From: DATAEU01 sp046724395 | Lineage (GTDB): Bacteria; Actinomycetota; UBA4738; HRBIN12 | Length of the DNA stretch: 9,529 nt | Direction: 5' to 3' | Assembly: GCA_046724395.1 (NCBI GenBank) | Contig: JBKOWM010000063.1 | Span: forward strand, 1 to 9,529 | Translations under genes and position numbers: made by a program | Shown here: piece by piece, positions 1 through 6,608 of the stretch | Position numbering within the stretch: position 1 is the first letter of the stretch | Layout of the letters: each line of letters starts with the position of its first letter | Notes under the pieces: model-generated | The model's database searches: none | The model's input: the letters and a program-made list of their open reading frames with translations, nothing else | Told to the model about the DNA's origin: nothing

Positions 1-2
1 TC

Positions 3-371
3 CGACGTGAGCTCCAACGCCATCGTGGCCGCGAGATCTCGACCACGGGCGATGGGTTCCTCGCGACCTTCGACGGCCCGGCCCGAGCGATCGCATGCGC
101 GCGAGCGATCTGTCACGACGTCCGCGGAGCCGGCATCGAGATCCGCGCGGGGATGCACACGGGTGAGATCGAGGTCCACGGCGACGACATCGGGGGGATC
201 GCGGTGCACATCGGAGCAAGAGTGATGGCGCTGGCCGGCGACGGCGAGGTGCTGGTGTCGAGGACCGTGGTCGACCTCGTCGCCGGCTCGGGGATCGCGT
301 TCGAAGAGCGCGGTATCCACTCACTCAAGGGCGTACCCGGCGAGTGGCCCGTTTTTGCCGTCGCGTCGTAG
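3..371 (+). CDS. Class III adenylate/guanylate cyclase, C-terminal part (5' end outside window)
   Basis: This is the last 122 residues of a class III nucleotidyl cyclase catalytic domain, which makes cyclic nucleotide from ATP or GTP. The frame is open from the left edge and ends in TAG at 369-371. A TTGDGFLATF motif (visible residues 14-23) carries the second metal-binding Asp, D17. The AGMHTGEI strand is at 49-56. GIAVHIGARV (65-74) is the segment that normally reads G-x-V-N-x-A-x-R, with the transition-state Arg at R73. The usual Asn is His here (H69), a variant I associate with an actinobacterial cyclase subfamily often carrying N-terminal hydrolase or sensor domains. The ending SLKGVPGEWPVFAV is the typical cyclase finish. 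The ATG at 153 is internal, because homology extends upstream of it to the edge. N-terminal domains and regulation cannot be seen. Confidence 0.9.
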   Translation, partial: RRELQRHRGREISTTGDGFLATFDGPARAIACARAICHDVRGAGIEIRAGMHTGEIEVHGDDIGGIAVHIGARVMALAGDGEVLVSRTVVDLVAGSGIAFEERGIHSLKGVPGEWPVFAVAS

Positions 372-429
372 GGGCGATCGTCCGGTGCTGCCCGATCGCG
401 AGCGGCGCGCGAAGAGGTCCGAGGGAGGG

Positions 430-459
430 ATGACGGTCCCCGTCGCACGACCCTAGGGT
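430..459 (+). promoter_or_regulatory. Candidate promoter, probable leaderless start of the gene at 466
   Basis: A TAGGGT hexamer at 454-459 fits the actinobacterial -10 consensus TAnnnT. It lies 6 nt before the ATG at 466, so the transcript would start at or next to the ATG. ATGACG at 430-435 is a 4-of-6 match to TTGACA with an 18-nt spacer. No Shine-Dalgarno sequence precedes the ATG. This is motif matching only. Confidence 0.45.
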
Positions 460-465
460 GGCTGG

Positions 466-1026
466 ATGGCCGAGCTCGCAGCCGTCCTTCGACGTCGTCC
501 GACGCGCCAGAACCTCATCGACCTCGGTGTCGCGGCCGCGCTCGCCGCGTCGGTCATCATGTCGATCCGGATCGCGTGGGAGCCGCGCGCCGCGCCTCGT
601 CCGCACGCCTTCGCCTTCACGTTGGGCATCACGATCGGCGTCCTGTCCCTGTTCGGCCGGCGGGCGCCTCGGCTCGTCCTTTTCGCCTCGGCGGCGGCCC
701 TGCAGATCTACTACCTCTCCGGTTATCCGGGCATTTGGCCCGCGCTTCCCCTCTCGCGGCCCGCGTGACGGCGATCGCGACGGGCCATCGCCGCGCGGCG
801 CTCGCGGTGGCTCTCTGGTACGGCGTCGATCTGGGGCGACACGGTGAACACGGCGAGCCGCATGGAGTCGACTGGGGTGCCCGGCCGCATCCAGACGACG
901 GATCGCGTCCACGCGAGGCTGCGCGATCGTTACCGCTTCGAAGAGCGTGGCAGGATCAACGTGAAGGGAAAGGGCGAGTTGTGCACGTACTTCCTCGTCG
1001 GGCCGATCGGCGATGACAGCCTCTGA
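466..1026 (+). pseudogene. Chimeric remnant: histidine kinase membrane N-terminus joined to a cyclase C-terminus
   Basis: The ATG at 466 opens a 100-residue frame with three hydrophobic segments (about residues 18-36, 48-63 and 68-86). Its motifs LRRRPTRQNLIDLG, SLFGRRAPRLVL and GYPGIWPALPL resemble the membrane N-terminus of NarL-partnered sensor histidine kinases. It stops at TGA 766-768. The kinase-like sequence continues in another frame (TGHRRAALAVALWYG, to about 820), which an extra CT in the CTCTC run at 751-755 would explain. From about 829, back in the first frame, the text becomes a class III cyclase C-terminus: IWGDTVNTASRMES with the conserved Asn and Arg, then GRINVKGKGELCTYFL, ending at TGA 1024-1026. 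The HisKA and ATPase domains of the kinase and most of the cyclase are absent, so a deletion probably fused two genes. The parts are recognised with confidence; the deletion is an inference. A 100-aa membrane peptide could still be made from 466-768. Confidence 0.7.
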
Positions 1027-1690
1027 CGAACGGGCATCTCGACGACGGGCCGTCGCTGAGTCCCGCTGGCCGATGGTCGGCGCCCTCTTGGCCGCGATAT
1101 GCCTCACGTATCTGCTGCCCGCTCCCATGCGGATTGGGCCGAAGCACCTCGTCCCGGCTATCGAGCTCGTCCTGCTGATCGCCCTTATAGCGGGCGATCC
1201 GGGCAAGATCGACCGGAGGGACAGATGGATTCGCTGGGTATCCCTCGCATTGGTGACCGTGCTCATCATCGAAGCCCTGTGGGCGACGGCCAGACTCATC
1301 GACGTGCTCATCCACGGTACCGACCCGTTGGTCAACGACGCGTACGAGTTGTTGGAGGCCGGGGCCGTCGTGTGGATATCGAACAACATCGCATTCGCGC
1401 TCCTCTACTGGGACGTCGACAGCGGTGGCTCAGCCGCCCGTGCTCATCACCTCCCTCAGTATCCAGATCTGGCCTTTCCGCAACAGTTGAACCCTCACGT
1501 CGCGCCGCCGGAATGGAGGCCGCTGTTCATCGACTACCTCTACGTCGGCTTCACGAACGCAACCGCGTTCAGCCCCACCGACGTGATGCCTCTGGCCCCG
1601 TGGGCGAAGATCGCGATGACGATGCAATCACTCATCTCGCTGATGATCCTCGGGCTCGTGATCGCTCGGGCCGTCAACGTCTTCTCTTAA
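1013..1690 (+). CDS. Conserved multi-pass membrane protein, function unknown
   Basis: This 225-residue protein has about six hydrophobic segments, near residues 21-38, 46-60, 74-98, 112-133, 172-187 and 200-223. The polar text before the last two segments is characteristic: FPQQLNPHVAPPEW (155-168), then DYLYVGFTNATAFSPTDVMPL (174-194), an AKIAM stretch and QSLISL. I recognise the FTNATAFSPTD type as a conserved bacterial membrane family but cannot name a function. The Ser/Thr-Pro motif between two late helices is vaguely channel-like, which is weak evidence. The start overlaps the end of the preceding cyclase fragment by 14 nt, so it may have been translated from the same mRNA. No clear Shine-Dalgarno precedes it, and GTG or ATG codons further in (for example M21, just before the first helix) are possible starts. 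It converges with the minus-strand gene ending at 1699, leaving 8 bp between stops. Confidence 0.8.
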   Translation: MTASDERASRRRAVAESRWPMVGALLAAICLTYLLPAPMRIGPKHLVPAIELVLLIALIAGDPGKIDRRDRWIRWVSLALVTVLIIEALWATARLIDVLIHGTDPLVNDAYELLEAGAVVWISNNIAFALLYWDVDSGGSAARAHHLPQYPDLAFPQQLNPHVAPPEWRPLFIDYLYVGFTNATAFSPTDVMPLAPWAKIAMTMQSLISLMILGLVIARAVNVFS

Positions 1691-1698
1691 GTCGCTGA

Positions 1699-2043
1699 TC
1701 AGATCCGAGGCGCTGAACCCCTGGGGTCGGTTTCGGAAGCCACCTTCGCCGGCGTCCCCTCGCGTTTGACGACCACGACGAAGCGGTCCGTCTCGTCAAT
1801 CACATACTCGACATCCGAGATGACGTGGTCTCGTACCACGGCGAACCGGGTTGGCTCGGCCCGAATTTGCTCGTACTCGGGCAAGGTGATGGCAAGAAGG
1901 CGGTCGCACTCGTGATGTCCGCACTCGCAGACGATGCGGAGATCCTCGTCCGGCGGGGTGCCTTCGTGGGCCTCCTTGAGTTTCTCGTTGATCTCTCGGG
2001 ACGTCGCCTCGTTTCGAGCGACGCGTTCCTCGCGCCCGGTCAT
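1699..2043 (-). CDS. Small conserved hypothetical protein with CxCx4C cysteine cluster
   Basis: This 114-residue soluble, charged protein has an N-terminal helix rich in Arg and Glu (residues 3-27). A compact cysteine motif follows: CECGHHEC, with C39, C41 and C46 plus H43 and H44. Then come a TLPEYEQIRAEPTRF segment (53-67) and a beta-strand tail with FVVVVKREG and ending ETDPR. Many soil actinobacterial genomes encode similar short proteins, always annotated as hypothetical as far as I recall. The Cys/His cluster suggests metal (zinc) binding, but this is inferred. The ATG at 2043 is supported by a TAGATT -10 hexamer 6 nt upstream. The gene stands alone on its strand, 165 nt after the corrected stop of the M23 gene and behind that gene's terminator, so it probably has its own promoter. 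Confidence 0.82.
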   Translation of the reverse strand: MTGREERVARNEATSREINEKLKEAHEGTPPDEDLRIVCECGHHECDRLLAITLPEYEQIRAEPTRFAVVRDHVISDVEYVIDETDRFVVVVKREGTPAKVASETDPRGSAPRI

Positions 2044-2049
2044 GGCAGC

Positions 2050-2055
2050 AATCTA
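2050..2055 (-). promoter_or_regulatory. Candidate -10 element TAGATT, leaderless start of the small Cys protein
   Basis: On the minus strand TAGATT (TAnnnT) lies exactly 6 nt before the ATG at 2043, the same spacing as at the genes starting at 466 and 7984. No good -35 is visible at 16-18 nt. No Shine-Dalgarno precedes the ATG, which fits a leaderless transcript. Confidence 0.45.
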
Positions 2056-2131
2056 CAGAACTTCGCCGAACGCGGGGATCGGACAGAACCGCCATGGAGG
2101 GCGGGCTCAAAAAGCGCAGGTGTAGCCGGGC

Positions 2132-2155
2132 AAAAACGGCTCTTCGGTGGAGAGC
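2132..2155 (-). terminator. Intrinsic terminator downstream of the M23 peptidase gene
   Basis: Read on the minus strand, GCTCT (2155-2151), a 7-nt loop and AGAGC (2143-2139) form a 5-bp hairpin. It is followed by CG and then five T (2136-2132). It lies 53 nt past the frame-corrected stop of the M23 gene at 2209. The stem is short for a terminator, but position and U-tract fit. Confidence 0.5.
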
Positions 2156-2208
2156 TTCCGGGAGCACCAAAATTCCTAGCCGAGCGCGTCGCGTCCGGTA
2201 GCGAGCCC

Positions 2209-3323
2209 TCAACAGACGAGAACGAGGTATTGATGCGGATCGACGGCCTCGCCATTGGCTGGGTGCCACTCGAAGTGATCGTGAGGTCCGGTCGCGTGGC
2301 CGGTCTGTCCTACGTAGCCGACGATGTCGCCAGCTGCACCTCGCCGAGCTTTCCAAGGCGCGAGAGATGCGCGTTGTACACGTACCCGTACTTCCCGTAG
2401 ACGCTCACACCCAGGCCGCCGGCGGGGCTGGGGGCGACGACGGCCCTTCCCTCAAACGGAGCGTAGATCGGCGTTCCCTGCGGCGCCGGCAAGTCGTCCC
2501 CCTCGTGAATGTGATCGCCGCCCCACTTCTCCGGCGCGGTGCGCCAGTCCCCGAAGTTGTTGCTGTCCGCGTGGGGATCGCCGACGGGGCAGACCGAGAA
2601 GGGTCGCATTCGGGAGATGCGACGGAGCACGGCCTGGCGGTGCTGCCTGAGCGTTCCCAGGATGCGCTCGGAGGCGTTCATCGCCTGGCGCAGCGCCTCC
2701 TGGTCGTCCCGGAGCCGTGCGCGCACCGAGGCCAGGTACCACATGAACCGCTGCAGCTGGGTCCTTCGAACGTCCAGCCGATCGCGGACGCTCGCGATCT
2801 CGTCAACGAGCTGAAGGTCGCGGCGGCTCATCTCGTCGAGCAAGGAGACCCTGCTTGCTGCGTCCGAAGCAGAGTCGGCCGTGAGCAGCAACATCATCGG
2901 CGTAGCCGGACCCATGATGTATGCCTGCCGCGATCGCTCGGCAAGCTGCGCGGTAAGCGCCTGGAGGCGGCGTTGCAGCGGGACGATCCGTCGACGAGTC
3001 ATGCGGACCTTGAACATCGTATGGGCGAACTGATCCTCGTTCCGCCCGATCCGCTCCGCGAGCCGGTTCGCCCGCCTCTGAAGCACGCGAAGCTTGGCTC
3101 TGCGAGCCTCGATGCGCGCTCTGGTCTCGTGCAAGTCGTCGCGCACTTGATGCAGCATGTCGCGAGGGGTGGCCAGCGCCTCCTCCGCGGGCGCCAGCGC
3201 GAGAACGACGAGAACGACCAATCCCAGCACACCGCGTGCGGATCGGACGGCGGCCGGGCCACAAACGAGGGGTCGCATGCGACGGCGGTGCCGCCGGCAT
3301 CGAACGGCGTGCCGGAACTCCAT
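2209..3323 (-). pseudogene. M23 family peptidase with EnvC-like coiled coil, frameshifted in the catalytic domain
   Basis: The uninterrupted frame (3323-2310, 337 aa) starts with a signal sequence. The better start is probably M16 (ATG 3278-3276): basic residues, then a hydrophobic core at about 31-45 and an ALA cleavage site near 51. A long Arg/Glu/Leu-rich coiled coil follows (about 53-235), and then a zinc metallopeptidase domain of LytM type. H273 and D277 form the HxxxD motif, and APxGTPIYAPFEG and VYNAHLSRLGKLGEVQ (to 330) are typical. The reading then goes out of frame and stops at 2310. In another frame the missing end continues perfectly: AGDIVGYVGQTGHATG, then PHDHFEWHP with the second zinc motif HxH, ending LVLVC with TGA at 2209. 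Inserting one G near 2334 would restore a protein of about 373 aa. Such proteins cleave, or activate amidases that cleave, cell-wall peptide cross-links outside the membrane. As written, the zinc site is incomplete. Either a pseudogene or a sequencing error; the family is certain. Confidence 0.88.
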
Positions 3324-3356
3324 TGTCGGGGCATCGTCCGGGCAGCGCCGTCGCTT

Positions 3357-3383
3357 GAGTCCCGGATGTTCCGGTCAGGACTC
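3357..3383 (-). terminator. Bulged hairpin just after the GH27 stop codon
   Basis: On the minus strand GAGTC (3383-3379) pairs with GACTC (3361-3357). Inside it CCGG pairs with CCGG around an AACAT loop, leaving a 4-nt bulge on one side. It starts 1 nt after the GH27 stop codon. There is no T-run, so it may be a Rho-dependent or attenuating structure, or chance. Confidence 0.25.
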
Positions 3384-3384
3384 G

Positions 3385-4737
3385 CTACGTGTTCTCGGGG
3401 GTGACGCGCAGGATCGTCGCTTCGTGGGAGCCAACGGTCGACGTGAAGCCCTCCCGGTGCGATCCCAGGTCGCGGTGTGCCCAGAGGTCGCGGACCGTCG
3501 CAGCGGACCAGTCCACACCGAGGTCTTGCCGCCAGACCACACCGATCTCCGCGTCCGTGATGCTCCGGTTCAGCAGCGCGAGGCCCCAGTCGTCGTTCGC
3601 CAAAGGCTTGGCGAACACCTCCAAGTCGCCATCCTTTCGCACGCGAGCTGCCTGGATTCCGAGGCGGTCCTGGTTCAGCGCGATCACCTCGGCGTTCGTG
3701 AGCGTCTCGACCGTGTAGGCGTCCATGTCGGTCAGGTCGCTGCCGACGATCAGCGGCGAGGACAGGATCGCCCACATCGAGAAATGGGTGCGGTACTCCT
3801 CGGGAGTGGCCCCGTCCCCGACGAGCGCCCCCTGTCCTTTGAGGTTTACCACGAGCATGTCGTAGTCGTTCCATCCGCCGGGGCCCGAATACTCCTCGAG
3901 CCCCAGGCCGCGATCGATCATGTCCAAGATGTCGAAGTAATAGCCCTCCCGGTGACCCGGCAGGTCGAAATCGTCGGTGATGTCCTGACCGATGCGCCAG
4001 TGATGCCCGCCCGCGTTTGGTGCCCACTTCCACACTTCGTCCCACCCGCAATGGCACACGTGCAGCACGATGTCGCGCCCTGTTGCCCGCAGCGCGTCGG
4101 ACATCGTCTTGTGCATCTCGAAGAGGCCATCGGCGCCTTTGCCCGGCCAGCAGCAAGAGTCGTACTTGAGGTGATCCACTCCCCAGGAGGCGAAGAGCCG
4201 AGCATCCTCCGTCTCGTGACCGGCGCTCCCGGTGTAACCCGCGCACGTCTCCACGCCAGGACCGGAGTAGATGCCGAGCTTCATGCCTCGCTCGTGCACG
4301 TAGTCGGCGAGGAACTTGATCCCCCTCGGAAACTTGCGCGCGTCGTAGTCCAGCTCATACAAGAAGCGCGATCCACGAGACGTCTGCCAGCCGTCGTCGA
4401 GCATCACGTACTCCCAGCCGACGTCCCTCATGCCGCTGTCGACCATGGCGTCCGCGATCGCGAGGATCTTGGCCTCGTCGATGTCCTCCCCGTACACGTT
4501 CCAGCTGTTCCAGCCCATCGGCGGTGTCGCCGCCAAGACCTTCACACCGGCCTGCCCATCGTCTGATCGCTCCCCAGTGTGCGGCTGCTCCCATTCGCAT
4601 GCGGTCACTATGGCCGACACGCCGGGAAGCGCGATGGCGGCTGCGACCGCCTGCCGGATGAACTCGCGGCGGGCGACGGCAACGCCCTGCCCCTGACCGT
4701 GTTCCTCACCTGGGTTCGGTGGTCGTCGATTGGTCAC
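3385..4737 (-). CDS. GH27 alpha-galactosidase-like glycoside hydrolase, Tat-exported lipoprotein
   Basis: This 450-residue protein has a twin-arginine signal: RREFIRQ at 23-29, a hydrophobic core to 43, then a lipobox VTAC with the acylated Cys at C47. It should therefore fold in the cytoplasm and be anchored outside the membrane. The GH27 (melibiase) TIM barrel spans about 68-365: PPMGWNSWN (72-80), LDDGWQ (113-118), KLGIYSGPG (153-161), nucleophile D193 in LKYDSC, acid/base D252 in RIGQDITDD, then GGWNDYDML (287-295) and SSPLIVGSDL (326-335). A short C-terminal beta domain (about 370-450) completes the usual family length. C195 and C228 match the family's active-site disulfide. The expected reaction is release of terminal alpha-galactose. 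However, the loop read C-E-W in typical alpha-galactosidases is C228-H229-C230 here, so the true sugar may differ. The GTG start gives the complete Tat signal and has TATCCT 8 nt upstream. The M23 gene follows on the same strand after 61 nt. Confidence 0.93.
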   Translation of the reverse strand: MTNRRPPNPGEEHGQGQGVAVARREFIRQAVAAAIALPGVSAIVTACEWEQPHTGERSDDGQAGVKVLAATPPMGWNSWNVYGEDIDEAKILAIADAMVDSGMRDVGWEYVMLDDGWQTSRGSRFLYELDYDARKFPRGIKFLADYVHERGMKLGIYSGPGVETCAGYTGSAGHETEDARLFASWGVDHLKYDSCCWPGKGADGLFEMHKTMSDALRATGRDIVLHVCHCGWDEVWKWAPNAGGHHWRIGQDITDDFDLPGHREGYYFDILDMIDRGLGLEEYSGPGGWNDYDMLVVNLKGQGALVGDGATPEEYRTHFSMWAILSSPLIVGSDLTDMDAYTVETLTNAEVIALNQDRLGIQAARVRKDGDLEVFAKPLANDDWGLALLNRSITDAEIGVVWRQDLGVDWSAATVRDLWAHRDLGSHREGFTSTVGSHEATILRVTPENT

Positions 4738-4745
4738 AATCGAGG

Positions 4746-4751
4746 AGGATA
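4746..4751 (-). promoter_or_regulatory. Candidate -10 element TATCCT upstream of the GH27 gene
   Basis: TATCCT (TAnnnT) on the minus strand lies 8 nt before the GTG at 4737, consistent with a leaderless or very short-leader mRNA. TGAC-containing text further upstream sits about 20 nt away, too far for a standard -35. Confidence 0.35.
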
Positions 4752-4859
4752 CTGACGGGCCAGCCCGCCCTCGTCAGAAGGTCGTTACCGCATAGTCCGG
4801 GTGCGTCGGGTGCTCGTGTCGCTGACTGAGACAGGTGTTTCTCTCCCTCGGCCTCGATA

Positions 4860-5009
4860 TCACCGAGTACGGTGACGCTCGTCGACTCGCGGCGTCTTCG
4901 GCAGAACGCGAATCAGCCAAGTCGCCATCCGAAGAGCTCGCGTCTCAAGCCGGGCGAGCTCGTCGTCCGCAAGCTTTTCGAGTCGGTCAAGAATCTCATC
5001 GAACGCCAT
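4860..5009 (-). CDS. Possible 49-aa helical protein (uncertain)
   Basis: An ATG at 5009 opens a 49-codon frame ending in TGA at 4860. The first 35 residues look like an amphipathic helix (FDEILDRLEKLADDELARLE), followed by MATWLIRVLPK and a basic tail. This is credible protein text in the otherwise gene-poor 393-nt gap between the acyltransferase stop (5131) and the GH27 start (4737). Third-position G/C is only about 65%, lower than in neighbouring genes, and no clear Shine-Dalgarno or leaderless -10 precedes the ATG. It may be a small regulator-like gene, the front of a truncated gene, or chance. Function unknown. I saw nothing else definable in the gap. Confidence 0.3.
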   Translation of the reverse strand: MAFDEILDRLEKLADDELARLETRALRMATWLIRVLPKTPRVDERHRTR

Positions 5010-5130
5010 AGCCGTCCCGGCACGTTGGGAGACGACGGAGCCTATGCGAGCACACCGAGCCGTGCACGTAGCCGAGTGCCCGATTTTCGAGCCGCGGCGG
5101 GGGACGGTTGAGTGGGTGACCGACGGTCGA

Positions 5131-6372
5131 TCACAGGATGCGGCGAAGGCATGTCCGGGTGACGAGCGCCCAGGCGAACGCGAACGACGCGAAGACGCCT
5201 ACGCCGGCTACGAGGAGCGCCTTCACGTCGCCCGAGAGGTCGCTCGGTCGCAGCGCGACCGCCAGCGCGACGAGTACGGGGCCCTGGAGTATGAAGGCCG
5301 CGTATGAGCTCCGCGCAGCCGCCCGCCGGAGGCGCCCCGAGCCGTTCAGGTACCGCTGCGCGAGCGACAGCACCCAGATGGATCCCGTGACCGCCAGCAC
5401 GCCCTCGCTCATCGCCCAGACCACCGCCGGCGCTGCCCACCCGCCCAGGTAGACGTGCGGCTCCAGGCCGCGGGTCTCCGTGGATACGGCGACGACGATC
5501 ACGACGAGTGTCGCCGCGATCGTCGCGATCTCGCACGTCCGCCACAGCTCCCGAGGCACGGGTCGCAGCCAACCGCGCCGAGCCGCGGCGATCCCCAGAC
5601 CGAACATCGCGAGGTACTCGGGCCACCCCCACAGCTTCACGTTCAACGGCTGGTTGGTATCGACGGGGAAGATCAACCGCGCGACGAACGAGGCGACGCC
5701 GACGGCGAGCGCCAGGACGATCAGGTGGCGGGGGCCGGACGGCCCGTCGGGCGGCGCCGACGGAGGGAACCACGTCCGCCACGACGCGAGCGCCACGGAG
5801 TAGACGAGCAAGACTCTGACGAACCACAGCGGTCCGTTGTCGAGGACCGGATCGGCGTCGGTGACGGAGTCCCAGAACGGACGGTGCGCGAAGGGTCCGA
5901 ACAGCGAGTACTCGAGGAGGGGCCAGATCACGAGCGTGTACACGGCGAACGGCACACCCAGCCGCAGCAGCCGATCCCTGACGAACCGGGACGGGCCCTT
6001 GCGGGCGAGCGATCCCTCAGCGAGCAGCCCCGACACAAGGAAGAACAGGGACATCAGGTACAGCCCGCCGAGCACCAGGAACAGGATCGCGTGGAACTTC
6101 TCGACGCCAGCCGAGAGCGACACCTCGCGGACGTCCTGATACGTCCAGCTCCCGAAGCCCGAGTACCCCATCACCGCGTGTGACGCGATGATCCCGACGA
6201 TCATCAGCGTCTTGAGGTTGTCGAGATACGACAGCCGCTCTCCAGGGGGCCGCCCGCCGGGGGTCTCGTTTGGGATGGCGATGTCGATCGCGGGACGGAG
6301 CCCGTCCGCCGTCGTCGACCGCGCCGTCATATGTGGCCCCCGCACCCAAACACCACGCAAGCGTCCGTTCAT
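5131..6372 (-). CDS. Acyltransferase family 3 membrane protein (OpgC/MdoC-like)
   Basis: This protein has up to 413 residues and about ten hydrophobic helices, and matches the acyltransferase-3 family that acylates sugars or glycans at the cell surface. The first helix carries the hallmark YLDNLKTLMIVGIIASHAVMG (49-69), with the conserved His at H65. FFLVSGLLAEG (110-120) is followed by the basic loop RFVRDRLLRLGVPF (129-142). GPLWFVRVLLVY (180-191) and SYAAFILQGPVLVAL (356-370) are further family signatures. The LDNLKTLMI type of first helix and the LWFVR motif recall glucan succinyl/acyl transferases of OpgC type; the acceptor cannot be told. The ATG at 6372 overlaps the stop of an upstream ORF (ATGA). 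M15 (ATG 6330-6328), with GGGGG 6 nt upstream, is an equally good or better start, because residues 1-14 look atypical. No sugar-biosynthesis neighbour identifies the substrate. Confidence 0.87.
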   Translation of the reverse strand: MNGRLRGVWVRGPHMTARSTTADGLRPAIDIAIPNETPGGRPPGERLSYLDNLKTLMIVGIIASHAVMGYSGFGSWTYQDVREVSLSAGVEKFHAILFLVLGGLYLMSLFFLVSGLLAEGSLARKGPSRFVRDRLLRLGVPFAVYTLVIWPLLEYSLFGPFAHRPFWDSVTDADPVLDNGPLWFVRVLLVYSVALASWRTWFPPSAPPDGPSGPRHLIVLALAVGVASFVARLIFPVDTNQPLNVKLWGWPEYLAMFGLGIAAARRGWLRPVPRELWRTCEIATIAATLVVIVVAVSTETRGLEPHVYLGGWAAPAVVWAMSEGVLAVTGSIWVLSLAQRYLNGSGRLRRAAARSSYAAFILQGPVLVALAVALRPSDLSGDVKALLVAGVGVFASFAFAWALVTRTCLRRIL

Positions 6373-6608
6373 TGCGATTCGGTCGACAGAGTCGAATGGC
6401 CCGGCTCGAGGGACTCCAGGTACCCCAACGCCAGGATCGCCCGGATCGTCCCCGCGATGCTGTTCGCCATGCTGTACCGACGAAGCGAGCTTGCCACGAA
6501 CGTCTGCGATCGCTCAGACGAAGGGTGCGCCGTGAACTTTAGCCGAGCTCGAAGACCGCCAACCGCCTCCGCGAGCGACGAGCTCGCCGCTCTAACCGAC
6601 GCCAGCAA
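6369..6608 (-). CDS. Unrecognised small ORF, coupled by ATGA overlap to the acyltransferase
   Basis: The frame holds up to 79 residues from a TTG at 6608. Its C-terminal half (from about residue 37) reads like real protein: FVASSLRRYSMANSIAGTIRAILALGYLESLEPG, predicted helical, with about 90% G/C at third positions. The N-terminal part is less convincing and overlaps decayed integrase sequence on the other strand. The true start may therefore be the GTG at about residue 38 or the ATG at 47 (position 6470), giving 33-42 aa. Its stop overlaps the acyltransferase ATG by 4 nt, a common sign of translational coupling. It could equally be the tail of a gene truncated by the integrase insertion. I do not recognise the family. 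Confidence 0.35.
   Translation of the reverse strand: MLASVRAASSSLAEAVGGLRARLKFTAHPSSERSQTFVASSLRRYSMANSIAGTIRAILALGYLESLEPGHSTLSTESQ

Noticed and set aside
3157..4566. 469-codon open frame on the plus strand, and a 345-codon one at 2367-3404
   Set aside because: They are antisense to the clearly recognised GH27 and M23 genes; the translations have no family motifs and reflect GC-rich codon structure.
5455..6183. 242-codon plus-strand frame opposite the acyltransferase
   Set aside because: Its translation is a low-complexity Arg/Gly/Glu/Pro-rich sequence; the minus strand carries clear acyltransferase helices.
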